A DNA stretch of 64,000 bases from Oceanospirillum sp048264105 (GCA_048264105.1 JBLXDJ010000002.1:434001-498000), one strand, 5' to 3'. Counted from the first letter of the stretch, positions 43,090 through 52,587 are shown. Translations and numbers: made by a program. Notes: generated by a model from the sequence alone, not told the origin.

Positions 43090-43116
43090 TTCCGGATCAG
43101 TAGGAAAAGACTATAG

Positions 43117-43140
43117 CGGGCCAGGGATGGCCCGTGTTTT
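43117..43140 (+). terminator. Probable terminator after the first acyl-CoA dehydrogenase
   Basis: CGGGCC (43117-43122) pairs with GGCCCG (43129-43134) and is followed by TGTTTT. The short imperfect T-tract makes it moderate. Confidence 0.6.
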
Positions 43141-43461
43141 ATCTCAGTGCTATAGACCTTAGAATAAAGCTATCCCCCTTGACTTTTCTGCAGTTTGCAT
43201 CAGCTCTATCTTGCGGTGCACAACGGCTGAAACCCGCATAAAACCTGAACCCGTAAGTCACGCAGCAAGCTGGTAGCCTGATGGTTCATTCAGTAATATG
43301 ACCGAAATTTAAAATCTGGTCGAATTTTTACAGGGTTGATTCCGCACTGATTCAGAGCAAACCCCGTAACCGAATGACCTTACTCTGGCTGTCATAACTG
43401 CTTGATGAAACCGGCCAGAATCAACCAACAGAATCAAGAGAACCAAGAGGAAGTAGGCCCC
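43141..43461 (+). other. Intergenic region between the two acyl-CoA dehydrogenase genes; no gene seen
   Basis: About 320 bases hold no credible open frame. TTGACT (about 43179) has no good -10 partner. A partial FadR-like half CTGGTCGA (43316-43323) is present, but no PsrA-type palindrome like that at 41160. The second dehydrogenase probably has its own promoter here, because a terminator precedes it. Confidence 0.35.
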
Positions 43462-45258
43462 ATGGCAAAGTATAAAGCTCCCTTACGCGATATGCGTTTT
43501 GTTCTGAACGAAGTTTTTGAAGCTGACAAGCTTTGGTCTTCCATGCCAGCGACTCAGGAAGTAACCCCTGATCTGGTGGATGCGATTCTGGAAGAAGGTG
43601 CCAAGGTTAATGAGAACGAGCTGTTCCCTCTGAACCGTACCGGTGACGAAGAAGGCTGCCAGTTCAATGATGGCGAAGTAACTACTCCGAAAGGCTTTAA
43701 AGAAGCGTTCCAGCTGATGGCTGAAAGCGGCTGGATGGGTCTTGGCGGTAATATCGAATTTGGCGGTCAGGGCATGCCTAAAATGCTGACCGTTCTGTTT
43801 GAAGAGATGCTGTACTCTTCTAACGCCTCTTTTGCTCTGTACCCGGCACTCAATTCCGGTGCAACCCTATGTCTGGATAATCACGCCAGCGAAGAGATGA
43901 AAGAGCAGCTGCTGCCTCCTATGTATGAAGGCCGCTGGATGGGCACCATGTGTCTGACCGAGCCGCATTCCGGTACTGATCTGGGCCTGATCCGCACCAA
44001 AGCTGAGCCTAATGCTGACGGTTCTTACAAAATCAGCGGTACCAAAATTTTCATCACCGGTGGTGAGCACGATCTGTCTGAGAACATCATCCACCTGGTA
44101 CTGGCAAAACTGCCGGATGCACCGGCAGGCTCCCGTGGTATCTCTCTGTTTATGGTGCCTAAGTTCCTGATCAACGAAGATGGTTCTCTGGGTGAGCGCA
44201 ACCCGGCATTTTGTGGTTCTATCGAACACAAAATGGGTATCAAGGGTTCCGCAACCTGCGTTATGAACTTTGATGGCGCTCAGGGTTGGATGATCGGTGA
44301 GCCGAACAAAGGTCTGGCGTGCATGTTCACCATGATGAACTACGAGCGTCTGTCGATCGGTATTCAGGGTCTGGGCCTGGGCGAAGTGGCATATCAGAGT
44401 GCTATGGACTTCGCTCAGGAGCGTATTCAGTCCCGTGCACCGGGCGGCGCTAAGTACCCTGAGAAGGCTGCAGACAACATTCTGGTTCACCCGGATGTAC
44501 GTCGCATGGCACTGAATGTTCGTGCTTTCAACGAAGCCGGTCGTGCCTTTGCGTCATACGTGGGCATGCAGCTGGATATGTCTAAGTTCCATGAAGATGC
44601 TGACGTACGCCAGAAAGCCGCCGCTCTGGTTGCTCTGATGACGCCAGTGGCTAAGTCTTACCTGACGGATCGCGGTCTGGACTGCACTATCTCTGCTCAG
44701 CAGATCTATGGTGGTCAGGGTTATATCCGTGAGTGGGGCGCAGAGCAGTATGTGCGTGATGCCCGTATCGCACAGATCTACGAAGGCACTAACGGTATTC
44801 AGGCACTCGACCTGATGGGCCGTAAGGTCGTTTCCAACAAAGGCGAATACGTAAAACTGTTCGAGCAGGATGTTCGCAGCTTTATCGAAGCCAATGCTGA
44901 TAATGAGCTGGTTAAGCCTTATCTGGAGAAACTGTCTGCGGCAATGGACACTCTGGTTCAGGTAACTGAAGGTGTGATTGAGAAGGCAGCGGCGAATCCT
45001 GCAGAGATCGGTGCGGCATCACAGGATTATCTGGATCTGTTTGGTCTGGTGACTTACGCCTACATGTGGGCGCGTATGGTTGCAGTGGCTGCGCCTAAAG
45101 CGGCGGATGACACCAGCGGCTTCTACAGCTCTAAGGTGAAAGTAGCTAACTTCTTCTACGCTCGTGTTCTGCCTAAAGCTGCATCTCTGGCGGCTCAGGT
45201 GAATGCTGGCGCAGAAACCCTGATGGATCTGGAAGAAGAGCTGTTCTACGGTGAGTAA
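43462..45258 (+). CDS. Acyl-CoA dehydrogenase (long form), second paralogue
   Basis: This 598-residue paralogue of the preceding enzyme has the same four-domain layout. The signature CLTEPHSGTDLGLIRTKAEP and the catalytic base Glu441 (IYEGTNGIQALDLMGRK) are intact. Both proteins begin MxxYKAPLRDxRFV, showing an old duplication. I place the start at ATG 43462 (MAKYKAPLRD), matching the paralogue; an upstream TTG frame adds 20 Gln/Asn-rich residues without a ribosome-binding site. Chain-length preference cannot be read from sequence. Confidence 0.93.
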   Translation: MAKYKAPLRDMRFVLNEVFEADKLWSSMPATQEVTPDLVDAILEEGAKVNENELFPLNRTGDEEGCQFNDGEVTTPKGFKEAFQLMAESGWMGLGGNIEFGGQGMPKMLTVLFEEMLYSSNASFALYPALNSGATLCLDNHASEEMKEQLLPPMYEGRWMGTMCLTEPHSGTDLGLIRTKAEPNADGSYKISGTKIFITGGEHDLSENIIHLVLAKLPDAPAGSRGISLFMVPKFLINEDGSLGERNPAFCGSIEHKMGIKGSATCVMNFDGAQGWMIGEPNKGLACMFTMMNYERLSIGIQGLGLGEVAYQSAMDFAQERIQSRAPGGAKYPEKAADNILVHPDVRRMALNVRAFNEAGRAFASYVGMQLDMSKFHEDADVRQKAAALVALMTPVAKSYLTDRGLDCTISAQQIYGGQGYIREWGAEQYVRDARIAQIYEGTNGIQALDLMGRKVVSNKGEYVKLFEQDVRSFIEANADNELVKPYLEKLSAAMDTLVQVTEGVIEKAAANPAEIGAASQDYLDLFGLVTYAYMWARMVAVAAPKAADDTSGFYSSKVKVANFFYARVLPKAASLAAQVNAGAETLMDLEEELFYGE

Positions 45259-45284
45259 TTCCTGAGAACAGAGTTTCTGATCTG

Positions 45285-45321
45285 AAAACCGGTTGAGGGT
45301 AATCCCTTAGCCGGTTTTTTT
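45285..45321. terminator. Bidirectional terminator between the acyl-CoA dehydrogenase and the DUF4105 gene
   Basis: AAAACCGG and CCGGTTTTTTT close a stem with an inner GAGGG/CCCTT pairing. It ends both convergent transcripts. Confidence 0.85.
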
Positions 45322-45370
45322 ATGCTTATTGATCTGGTCGACGTTTGATTGATCTAAGCCGCTGACAGCT

Positions 45371-46975
45371 TCAGAAGTAATGTTTCCAAACAAGCTCTGA
45401 GATATTCTCGCTATCCTGCTGGCTTGCTAAATGCCGGTAGCTCAGCACGATTGCCTGTTCTCTGAAAGACAAGGTTTGAGTCAGTTGATAATCCTGCTGC
45501 CACTGATCCTGTTTGAGTCTGAGGGCTGAAGCGGTTAACCGGGTTTTAAGCCTTCCTGCCGAAAATGGGATGTTATAAAGGTAGCTGCCGATTTCTGGTC
45601 TGATATAAAGCCCGTCTGCATCTTTTAATGGTCGGTAGCCAGTGTTAACCAACCCGAACAGATAAAGTGATTCTGAGAGCGGATAGGTTTTTCCAGCGCC
45701 TGCTTCGATATAACCGGTTTTATGGCGAGTAAGCTCGTTATCATAGAAAGGCTTATAGCCCAGCTGTAAAGGGCCTGATAGCTCGTTATAGAACCCTTTG
45801 TTCGCAGACAGTTTAGTCATCGAGTAAATATCCAGCCTCTGCAGTTCGGTTCTGTTGCTATCAAGCTGATGCTCCAGTGTAACCCCGGCTATTTTCAGCT
45901 CACTATCGCTAAAGCGGCTGAGCTGGTAATCCTCAAGGGTGTGAGAGGTCGGGAGCCATTCAAGAGTCGTAACCGTCCCCAATCCTTTACTGTTGGCAAG
46001 GCCGACATTGATTTGTGAATCTTGGTTTTGTTTCGCCGGATGGGGAAAGTCCTCATCTGTTATCTGGTTTACCTGCCATCGGGAAGCGGGTCTCAGGTGG
46101 CTTTTTACGATCATCTGGTTTTTATCTGCAGCCTGAACGACATCCAGTGGACTGGTCCAGTAGCTGACATCGAGTTCTGGTTGGCTGACTTTCAGAATAT
46201 TGGCCGTCAGGGTTGCGCAGTTATAGCTGTGAAAGAGATAGTCGAGACGGGTCTGTTTTAGTTCCCAAATATGATCCCGAATCAAAGGCAGATTTCTCTC
46301 CGGCAGGATCAGAGTAAAACTCCAGACATCACGCTGTTCGGTATTCTGGTAAAAAGCGAAATGCTCTTTGAGCGGCGTGATGGCCAGATAACCTTCCTTA
46401 CCGCTGATGAGTGTCCGCCAGCCATCTTTGAGTAGTTTGATCTGTTCCAGGTCGACGGAGAATGAGATGGAGTTCCGTTTGAGTTGCCCATGGCTATCAA
46501 TTCCCTCTGTTGCCAGCATGATGTGTCCCATCATGGTTACAGGGTTGGCGACATCCACTGATGCATAAACCAGTGTTAGCTTTTCAAATGGGACTCTTTC
46601 GACAAAATCCCGATATTCGGGGCAGATATTCAGCGGATTTCTTACCGGTAGATCGGTATAAATTTGCATAAACCGGTAACGCGCCGGGAAGCGGCAGATT
46701 GCTTCTGTGCTGATTGTGAGTTGTCGGTAGGTTGCCAGCCATTCGTTTTCCGGGCTGAAATCAGCGCCACTTAAGATAAAGCGCTCGTCAGTAATTTTTT
46801 GATTAGGCTCAGCATGAATCAGAGCGTTCCAGCGCGCTTTTTCATAAGCAGGCAGTTGCCTGTAAGAGGCAATCGGATCATGGGATGATGCGAAAGTTTG
46901 TGCAGAAACGAAAGGTAGCATCAGCCACCCCATGAGCACGAGATAGGTGCAGTTAATCCCTGATAATTGTGGCAT
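45371..46975 (-). CDS. DUF4105 (Lnb-like) envelope protein
   Basis: This 534-residue exported protein has a signal peptide (hydrophobic 10-25, cleavage near SAQT). A DUF4105 domain follows, the domain that in Gram-positive Lnb acts as lipoprotein intramolecular acyltransferase. The probable catalytic Cys253 is in FHSYNCATLTANIL and a conserved His151 is in MMGHIMLATEG. The C-terminal half (about 330-534) is rich in alternating polar and aromatic residues and ends in a phenylalanine, which suggests a small outer-membrane beta-barrel. Gram-negative homologues are common but largely unstudied; acyltransferase activity here is inference. Confidence 0.75.
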   Translation of the reverse strand: MPQLSGINCTYLVLMGWLMLPFVSAQTFASSHDPIASYRQLPAYEKARWNALIHAEPNQKITDERFILSGADFSPENEWLATYRQLTISTEAICRFPARYRFMQIYTDLPVRNPLNICPEYRDFVERVPFEKLTLVYASVDVANPVTMMGHIMLATEGIDSHGQLKRNSISFSVDLEQIKLLKDGWRTLISGKEGYLAITPLKEHFAFYQNTEQRDVWSFTLILPERNLPLIRDHIWELKQTRLDYLFHSYNCATLTANILKVSQPELDVSYWTSPLDVVQAADKNQMIVKSHLRPASRWQVNQITDEDFPHPAKQNQDSQINVGLANSKGLGTVTTLEWLPTSHTLEDYQLSRFSDSELKIAGVTLEHQLDSNRTELQRLDIYSMTKLSANKGFYNELSGPLQLGYKPFYDNELTRHKTGYIEAGAGKTYPLSESLYLFGLVNTGYRPLKDADGLYIRPEIGSYLYNIPFSAGRLKTRLTASALRLKQDQWQQDYQLTQTLSFREQAIVLSYRHLASQQDSENISELVWKHYF

Positions 46976-47266
46976 CTGTGGGTTCCTGTGAGCCTGACAG
47001 GTCTTTTTACGGGAATAGGGTTGAACAAGATTAGTATGGCGCTGGTTTGATGGGAGCGCTTTGGTTTTTATTCAATAGCAGGGTTTGCCGGGCTGGCTTG
47101 ACGTAGCAATTATCCACAAGAGTGAATTTTAGCTCAGGGTGTGGATAAAGTGTTTTTGAGGTTGGTGAGTGAGCCACGGGTTGAGCAACGGGTAAATAAA
47201 GACGAATAATTGTGAAGGGAAAAATTTTACTGAGTGTTTAAAAGCTTGGGGAAAGATAAGAAAAGA
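46976..47266. other. Intergenic region between the DUF4105 gene and the tRNA-Leu pair; nothing identified
   Basis: About 290 bases with no open frame carrying a ribosome-binding site and no clear terminator for the tRNA transcript. It should hold the promoter of the DUF4105 gene; no good -35/-10 pair was found. Confidence 0.35.
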
Positions 47267-47351
<85 letters not shown>

Positions 47352-47497
47352 ATCTTTTCGTATGCCGCTGATCTGAGGAGGTGATCTCATTGATCGGGCA
47401 ATTGTCTGTTTTAGCAGATCGTTAAGTGTGATCTCTAAAACCGTGCTGGGCCATCTTCAGTGACATCTTTCAGAAACATGTCGGAGGGAAGAGAAGA

Positions 47498-47582
<85 letters not shown>

Positions 47583-47594
47583 AGCACGGAGCGT

Positions 47595-47622
47595 ATTATA
47601 GTTAAGTGTTTATAAGGGTCAA
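47595..47622 (-). promoter_or_regulatory. Promoter of the tRNA-Leu pair
   Basis: On the minus strand TTGACC (complement of 47617-47622), 16 bases and a perfect TATAAT (complement of 47595-47600) end about 12 bases before the mature tRNA. Confidence 0.85.
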
Positions 47623-47647
47623 GCCAAAAGCCTGAAAAAACAAAAAA

Positions 47648-48343
47648 TTATTGTTCTTCAATAAGATAACGGACAGCTGGCTCTGGTATATGAGTTGCAG
47701 CAGCTTTCCAGTCACTGTTTTCCATATAAGGAATTTCTGCCAGTAACGGTGCCTGAATCATATGGGCCAGTGTTGCCAGATTTTCGTGATGACGATTCAT
47801 ATCCGGATCAATTTTATTGGCGATCCAGCCTACAATCTCTAATCCATCCGCTTTGATCGCTTCTGCGGTTAACAGCGCGTGGTTGATGCAGCCCAGCTTC
47901 ATACCCACCACTAAAATGACCGGTTGTTTCAGGTTTTTTGCCAGATCAGCCAGGGTTTCACGACTGTTCAGGGGCACCCGCCAGCCACCGGCACCTTCAA
48001 TCAGCAGCAGATCCGCTCGGGCCATCATAATGCCCCGGGCAAAACCGGCGCTGCGGGAGACACTGAGCTGGCTTCCGGCTTCCTGTGCCGCGATATGAGG
48101 GGCGATGGCAGGTTCCAGCGCGATAGGGTTGACCATCTCGTACTCTTCAAACTCGCTCATGGCAGCCATCAGGCTTACGGCATCGCTGTTGCGCAGGCCT
48201 GCTTCGGTTTGTTCGCAACCGGCGGCCACAGGCTTATGGGCGAGGGTTTTAAAGCCCAGATTATTAGCCGCGTGCAACAGGGCGCAGCTGGAAAAGGTTT
48301 TGCCTGCGTCAGTATCGGTTCCGGTCACAAAATAGGTCTTCAT
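47648..48343 (-). CDS. bioD: Dethiobiotin synthetase
   Basis: This 231-residue P-loop enzyme closes the ureido ring of biotin by ATP-dependent carboxylation of diaminopelargonate. The Walker A loop GTDTDAGKTFSS is at residues 8-19, and the conserved EGAGGWRVPL segment lies mid-protein. It is the last gene of bioB-F-H-C-D, starting 58 bases after bioC. Confidence 0.95.
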   Translation of the reverse strand: MKTYFVTGTDTDAGKTFSSCALLHAANNLGFKTLAHKPVAAGCEQTEAGLRNSDAVSLMAAMSEFEEYEMVNPIALEPAIAPHIAAQEAGSQLSVSRSAGFARGIMMARADLLLIEGAGGWRVPLNSRETLADLAKNLKQPVILVVGMKLGCINHALLTAEAIKADGLEIVGWIANKIDPDMNRHHENLATLAHMIQAPLLAEIPYMENSDWKAAATHIPEPAVRYLIEEQ

Positions 48344-48401
48344 AGCGTTGCCTTATACACAGAATGTTCAGAAGAATGGAGAAAGCGTGAGGATGATTAT
48401 G

Positions 48402-49265
48402 TCAGGGTTTGGTGATGGACAGAATCAGCACCTGATAACTGACCGGTAAGCCTTCAGGCGTGCGCAGGGATTCGTAGGCCTGTTTCAGCTTCAGCAGACT
48501 GCGGCGTCCGGTCAGACCTGCCTCACCTTCGGTATGGTGTGCCCCAACGCCCTTGATGGAGTCAAAAACAGCGCGCAGGTCAGGATAAAACATCGTCTCG
48601 CAATATGAGTCCGTTGCGCTTAGGGTCAGCCCGGCCTGTTGGATCGCGTGTACCAGTATCTCTGCGTCAGTAAAGCGGTTGATATGGGGTTTGTTATCCA
48701 CCTGTGCCCAGCTTTGTTCCAGTTCGCAGAGGGTTCCGGGAAGCAGGGTAGCAATATGGGCTTCGCCGCCCGGTTTCAGTGTTCCGGCGATACTGTTAAA
48801 GAGGGCGTGATAATCGTTACACCATTGGATCGCCAGACTGGAAAACACCAGATCGAGACTTTCAGCCGGTAACGGCAGCTGCTCGGCATCGGCACATAGC
48901 CATTGGATGCGCTGGTTGTCAGGCTGCTCATCTGCAAAGCGAAGCATGCCTTCGGCAAGATCCAGTCCGGTGACCTGCAGTGCCTGAGTATGATCCCGCA
49001 GCCTGCGTGTCCAGTAGCCGGTGCCGCAGCCGATATCCAGTGCATTGCGGATGCGGTTTTCGGCTGAGGTTGATGATGGGCAGAGATCCAGCACCTTTTG
49101 TGCGATACGTTTCTGCGCCTCGGCCAGCTGATCGTACTGACCCGCGGCTTTACTGAAGGCATCGGCAATTTTGCTCTTATCCCGGGGCTTTTGGGCAGGG
49201 GTGGGGGTAGAGCCAGAGCCAGGAGGAGCTTCAGGCGTAACCGCCAGTGCTGTCATCGCATTCAT
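48402..49265 (-). CDS. bioC: Malonyl-ACP O-methyltransferase BioC
   Basis: This 287-residue SAM methyltransferase methylates malonyl-ACP so that fatty-acid synthesis enzymes can build the pimelate chain. The SAM motif DIGCGTGYWTRRL is clear. About 25 N-terminal residues rich in Pro and Thr precede the conserved KSKIADAFSKAAGQYD start of the family, so the true start could be later. The annotated ATG overlaps the bioH stop by four bases, which supports it. Confidence 0.92.
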   Translation of the reverse strand: MNAMTALAVTPEAPPGSGSTPTPAQKPRDKSKIADAFSKAAGQYDQLAEAQKRIAQKVLDLCPSSTSAENRIRNALDIGCGTGYWTRRLRDHTQALQVTGLDLAEGMLRFADEQPDNQRIQWLCADAEQLPLPAESLDLVFSSLAIQWCNDYHALFNSIAGTLKPGGEAHIATLLPGTLCELEQSWAQVDNKPHINRFTDAEILVHAIQQAGLTLSATDSYCETMFYPDLRAVFDSIKGVGAHHTEGEAGLTGRRSLLKLKQAYESLRTPEGLPVSYQVLILSITKP

Positions 49266-50059
49266 GACTGGGATGCCTCGTGGGTCGATTCAAGCCGGGT
49301 CAACGTCTCGTGAATCAGCTGTGCCAGTGGTTCCGGTTGGCTCAGCATCGGCAGATGGCCGCAATCGGTCAGTCGCTTATGATTCAGTTGCTCAGTAATA
49401 GCAGCAGGAACCAGAGGGTCGTTTTCCCCCAGCAGCCAAAGGGTCGGACAGCCGTTTTCAGACAGGTCGCTGTAGGCACGCTGATCGAGAACCGATAGTG
49501 CGGTCAGACCGTTGGCCAGTGTTTCTGCAGACGCAGGCAGCTCTTTAGAAGAAAGTTCAGCCAACTGCTTTTTGATTGCCCGCAGATCGCTTTCGCCCTG
49601 TAGTTGTAACAGCTGAAAACGCTTCAGGGTTTTCTCCGGCTGCAGATCAAAACCGGATCGGAACTGGCTTAGCATTTCTTCCGGCATGGCCGTGGAGTGA
49701 TCGCCACGCTGTTGAAACGAAGGATTGCTGCATAACAGTGTCAGGCTGTGGGGCAGTGGCTGACGTTGTTCCGACAAAAACTGTGCGATCTCCAGCAGCA
49801 GGTTGCCGCCCAGTGACCAGCCAAGCCAATGAGCATCGCTTGGCAGTTGCAGCTGATCGATTACGTCCGGCAGTTCTGTTTTGCTACCTGCCCAATCAGA
49901 GGTTGTCTGATCCGGCTGATAACCGGGCAGAGCCGGTGTCAGGATCTCCCGTCCGGGATTCAGGGTTTTCAGCGCATCGGTCAATGGTTGCCAGATGGCC
50001 GGTGTTGCGCCCCAGCCGTGCAGCAGAACAAGAGGTTTGTTTATCATCTTAGGGATCAT
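49262..50059 (-). CDS. bioH: Pimeloyl-ACP methyl ester carboxylesterase BioH
   Basis: This 265-residue alpha/beta hydrolase removes the methyl ester from pimeloyl-ACP, ending chain elongation. The oxyanion-hole segment LLHGWG and the nucleophile elbow GWSLGG (Ser82) are present, and the catalytic His is in the C-terminal DCGHLP. Both its start (with bioF) and its end (with bioC) overlap by four bases as ATGA, so it is translationally coupled on both sides. Confidence 0.92.
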   Translation of the reverse strand: MIPKMINKPLVLLHGWGATPAIWQPLTDALKTLNPGREILTPALPGYQPDQTTSDWAGSKTELPDVIDQLQLPSDAHWLGWSLGGNLLLEIAQFLSEQRQPLPHSLTLLCSNPSFQQRGDHSTAMPEEMLSQFRSGFDLQPEKTLKRFQLLQLQGESDLRAIKKQLAELSSKELPASAETLANGLTALSVLDQRAYSDLSENGCPTLWLLGENDPLVPAAITEQLNHKRLTDCGHLPMLSQPEPLAQLIHETLTRLESTHEASQS

Positions 50060-51267
50060 GGTAAAACGACCTCAGGCACACCTCGTTGCTGGGCAATATC
50101 TGCAAGCACGGTTAACAGGCGATCCACCTGTTCTGTCGTATGGCTGGCGCTCAGGGTGACCCGCAAGCGGGCGCTGCCTTTAGGCACGGTCGGTGGCCGG
50201 ATTGCGGTCACCAGAAGTCCGGCCTTTTCCAGCGCCTGACTCCAGTTCAGGGTCTCCGCCTCACTGCCAATCAGGATCGGCTGAATCGCAGTCGGTGAAT
50301 CCATCAACGTCAGTCCCAGCTGCTGAGCACCGGTGCGGAATCGGGCAATCAGGGCGTTCAGGTGCTGACGGCGCTCCGGTTCCTGCTGCACGATCTCAAG
50401 ACTGGTGCGGGTCGCTGCGGCGACGGCAGGTGGAATCGCGGTGGTGTAAATATAGGGGCGGGCAAACTGAATCAGGGTTTCGATCAGGGCGTCACAACCG
50501 GCAATAAAAGCACCGCTGGTGCCGATCGCCTTACCTAAGGTGCCCATCAGAATCGGTACTTCATTCTGACTGAAACTCGCACCGATACCCTGCCCGTTAT
50601 CACCCAGACAGCCAAAGCCGTGGGCATCATCCACCATCAGCCAGGCGTTATGCTGCTGGCAGGTTTCAATTAATGGCTGCATGGGTGCGCAGTCGCCGTC
50701 CATGCTGAATACGCCATCGGTGACCACCAGCTTGCGGCTAGGGTTATCCGTGTCGGTTTTTTCCAGCAAACGCTTCAGATGTCCGGCATCATTATGCTGA
50801 TAGCGCTTGAAGCGGGCACCGGAATGCAGGCCGCCATCCAGCAAAGAGGCGTGATTCAGACGGTCCTGAAACACGGTATCACCCTTGCCGACCAGCGCCT
50901 GAATCGTCCCCAGATTGGCCATAAAACCGGTGGAGAAGAGAATCGCTCTGTCCCGTCCGGTAAAGGCTGCCAGCTCCTCTTCCAATCCGTGATGTTCGGC
51001 ACTGTGACCGTTCACCAGATGTGACGCACCACTGCCGACACCGTAACGGCTGGCGGCTTGCTGAAAGCGTGCTATCACACGGGGATCGTTAGCCAGCCCC
51101 AGATAGTCGTTGCTGCAGAAGGTGAGCAGGTCGCGGCCATCCACCTGAGTCTGCGGCTGCTGCGGCCCGTTAAGGGTACGGCGGGAGCGATAGAGGTGCG
51201 CCGCACGGCGCGCCTCCAACTCAGGACTTAGGGCTTCGGTGAGCTGATCGGTTGTTAGTTCAGTCAC
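50056..51267 (-). CDS. bioF: 8-amino-7-oxononanoate synthase
   Basis: This 403-residue PLP enzyme condenses pimeloyl-ACP with alanine. The PLP lysine lies in GTLGKAIGTSGAF, with TDGVFSMDGD and DDAHGFGCLG segments typical of the alpha-oxoamine synthase family. It starts 11 bases after bioB and overlaps bioH by four bases. Confidence 0.95.
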   Translation of the reverse strand: MTELTTDQLTEALSPELEARRAAHLYRSRRTLNGPQQPQTQVDGRDLLTFCSNDYLGLANDPRVIARFQQAASRYGVGSGASHLVNGHSAEHHGLEEELAAFTGRDRAILFSTGFMANLGTIQALVGKGDTVFQDRLNHASLLDGGLHSGARFKRYQHNDAGHLKRLLEKTDTDNPSRKLVVTDGVFSMDGDCAPMQPLIETCQQHNAWLMVDDAHGFGCLGDNGQGIGASFSQNEVPILMGTLGKAIGTSGAFIAGCDALIETLIQFARPYIYTTAIPPAVAAATRTSLEIVQQEPERRQHLNALIARFRTGAQQLGLTLMDSPTAIQPILIGSEAETLNWSQALEKAGLLVTAIRPPTVPKGSARLRVTLSASHTTEQVDRLLTVLADIAQQRGVPEVVLP

Positions 51268-51278
51268 AGACAGAGGCC

Positions 51279-52397
51279 TTAAACCACCAGACCGCAGGGT
51301 TTGCGCTCACGACCGGCTTCAGCGCTGTCCGCCTGAGCGGCATCGTAGAACAGGGAGCTGTTCTTCTGTTCGGTGATCGCTTCTTTCAGTGCGGCTTCAT
51401 GGGTTGCTTCATCCACCGGTGCTTCACGACGCTCCGGATGAATACCCAGACGGGTGAACAGCTGACGATCTTTGTCGGCCTGTGGGTTGGCAGTGGTCAG
51501 CAGACGCTCGCCGTAGAAAATGGAGTTAGCACCGGCGAAGAAGGTCATCGCCTGCATCTCATCGCTCATCTCTTCGCGGCCTGCAGACAGACGAACGTGG
51601 GATTGCGGCATCATAATTCGGGCCACAGCGATGGTACGGACAAAATCGATCGGGTCGAGGTCTTCCACCTGATCCATCGGCGTACCTTCCACTTTTACCA
51701 GCATATTGATGGGTACGCTTTCCGGATGTGGTGCCAGATTAGACAGCTGAATCAGCATCTTGGCGCGGTCGGTTTCTTCTTCGCCCATACCCAGAATACC
51801 GCCGGAGCAGATTTTCATACCGGCCTCGCGCACATGAGACAGGGTGTCCAGACGATCCTGATAGCTGCGGGTGGTGATGATCTGGTCGTAGTATTCTGGT
51901 GAGGTATCCAGATTGTGGTTGTAGTAATCAAGACCGGCAGAAGAGAGCTCTTTGGCCTGATCTTCATCCAGCATACCCAGTGTCATACAGGTTTCCAGAC
52001 CCAGGGATTTAACACCCTTAACCATCTCCAGAACGGCAGGAAAGTCTTTCTTGCTGGGGGATTTCCAGGCGGCACCCATACAGAAACGGCTGGCACCGGT
52101 CTCTTTGGCGGCTTTCGCCTGCTGCAGCACTTTCTGCACTTCCATCAGCTGCTCTTTAGCCAGACCGGTGTTGTAGTGACCGGACTGCGGGCAGTATTTA
52201 CAGTCTTCCGGGCAGGCACCGGTTTTAATCGACAGTAGGGTGCTGACCTGTACCGCATTCGGATCAAAGTTCTCACGGTGAATACTGTGCGCCTTAAACA
52301 GAAGGTCGTTCAGAGGCAGGGCAAAAAGGGCTTCCACCTCTTCAAGGGACCAGTCGTGGCGGGTGGGTTTGGAAGCTGTCGCGGTGGATGCAGTCAT
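51279..52397 (-). CDS. bioB: Biotin synthase
   Basis: This 372-residue radical SAM enzyme inserts sulfur into dethiobiotin. The Cx3Cx2C cluster motif is in CPEDCKYCPQSGHYNTG. The second [2Fe-2S] cluster ligands of the family, including Arg in the SAGREEMSDEMQ segment, are also visible. It heads the operon. The promoter upstream is overlapped by a BirA-type operator (52470-52502). Confidence 0.96.
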   Translation of the reverse strand: MTASTATASKPTRHDWSLEEVEALFALPLNDLLFKAHSIHRENFDPNAVQVSTLLSIKTGACPEDCKYCPQSGHYNTGLAKEQLMEVQKVLQQAKAAKETGASRFCMGAAWKSPSKKDFPAVLEMVKGVKSLGLETCMTLGMLDEDQAKELSSAGLDYYNHNLDTSPEYYDQIITTRSYQDRLDTLSHVREAGMKICSGGILGMGEEETDRAKMLIQLSNLAPHPESVPINMLVKVEGTPMDQVEDLDPIDFVRTIAVARIMMPQSHVRLSAGREEMSDEMQAMTFFAGANSIFYGERLLTTANPQADKDRQLFTRLGIHPERREAPVDEATHEAALKEAITEQKNSSLFYDAAQADSAEAGRERKPCGLVV

Positions 52398-52448
52398 GGA
52401 AATTCCTGTGCTAAATTCAAAAGCCGGTTATCAAAAGACGTTGCAGAG

Positions 52449-52510
52449 ATCATAACGGGCAACAAAAAGCTGTCAACCTTGTTTTGTTTTTCAGGTTTAC
52501 CGTAAACCTG
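52449..52510 (-). promoter_or_regulatory. bioB promoter with BirA-type operator and an adjoining palindrome
   Basis: On the minus strand TTGACA (complement of 52471-52476), 16 bases and TATGAT (complement of 52449-52454) form a near-consensus promoter for bioB. The -35 is embedded in CTGTCAACC-N15-GGTTTACCG (52470-52502), which matches the BirA operator pattern TTGTAAACC-N(14-16)-GGTTTACAA with 14 of 18 half-site bases. The distal half also belongs to a perfect 19-bp palindrome CAGGTTTAC-C-GTAAACCTG (52492-52510). Biotin-loaded BirA would repress bioB here and possibly affect divergent comF. Confidence 0.82.
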
Positions 52511-52587
52511 TTTTTTTATTCTAGGGATACAGCCTTGTCTGTGTGGAGCTGTCGCGTCAGGCAATACTTCAGGATGAAGGGATTCAT

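Noticed and set aside
43311..43325. FadR site before the second acyl-CoA dehydrogenase
   Set aside because: Only one half (CTGGTC) matches; the second half is AT-rich and unrelated.
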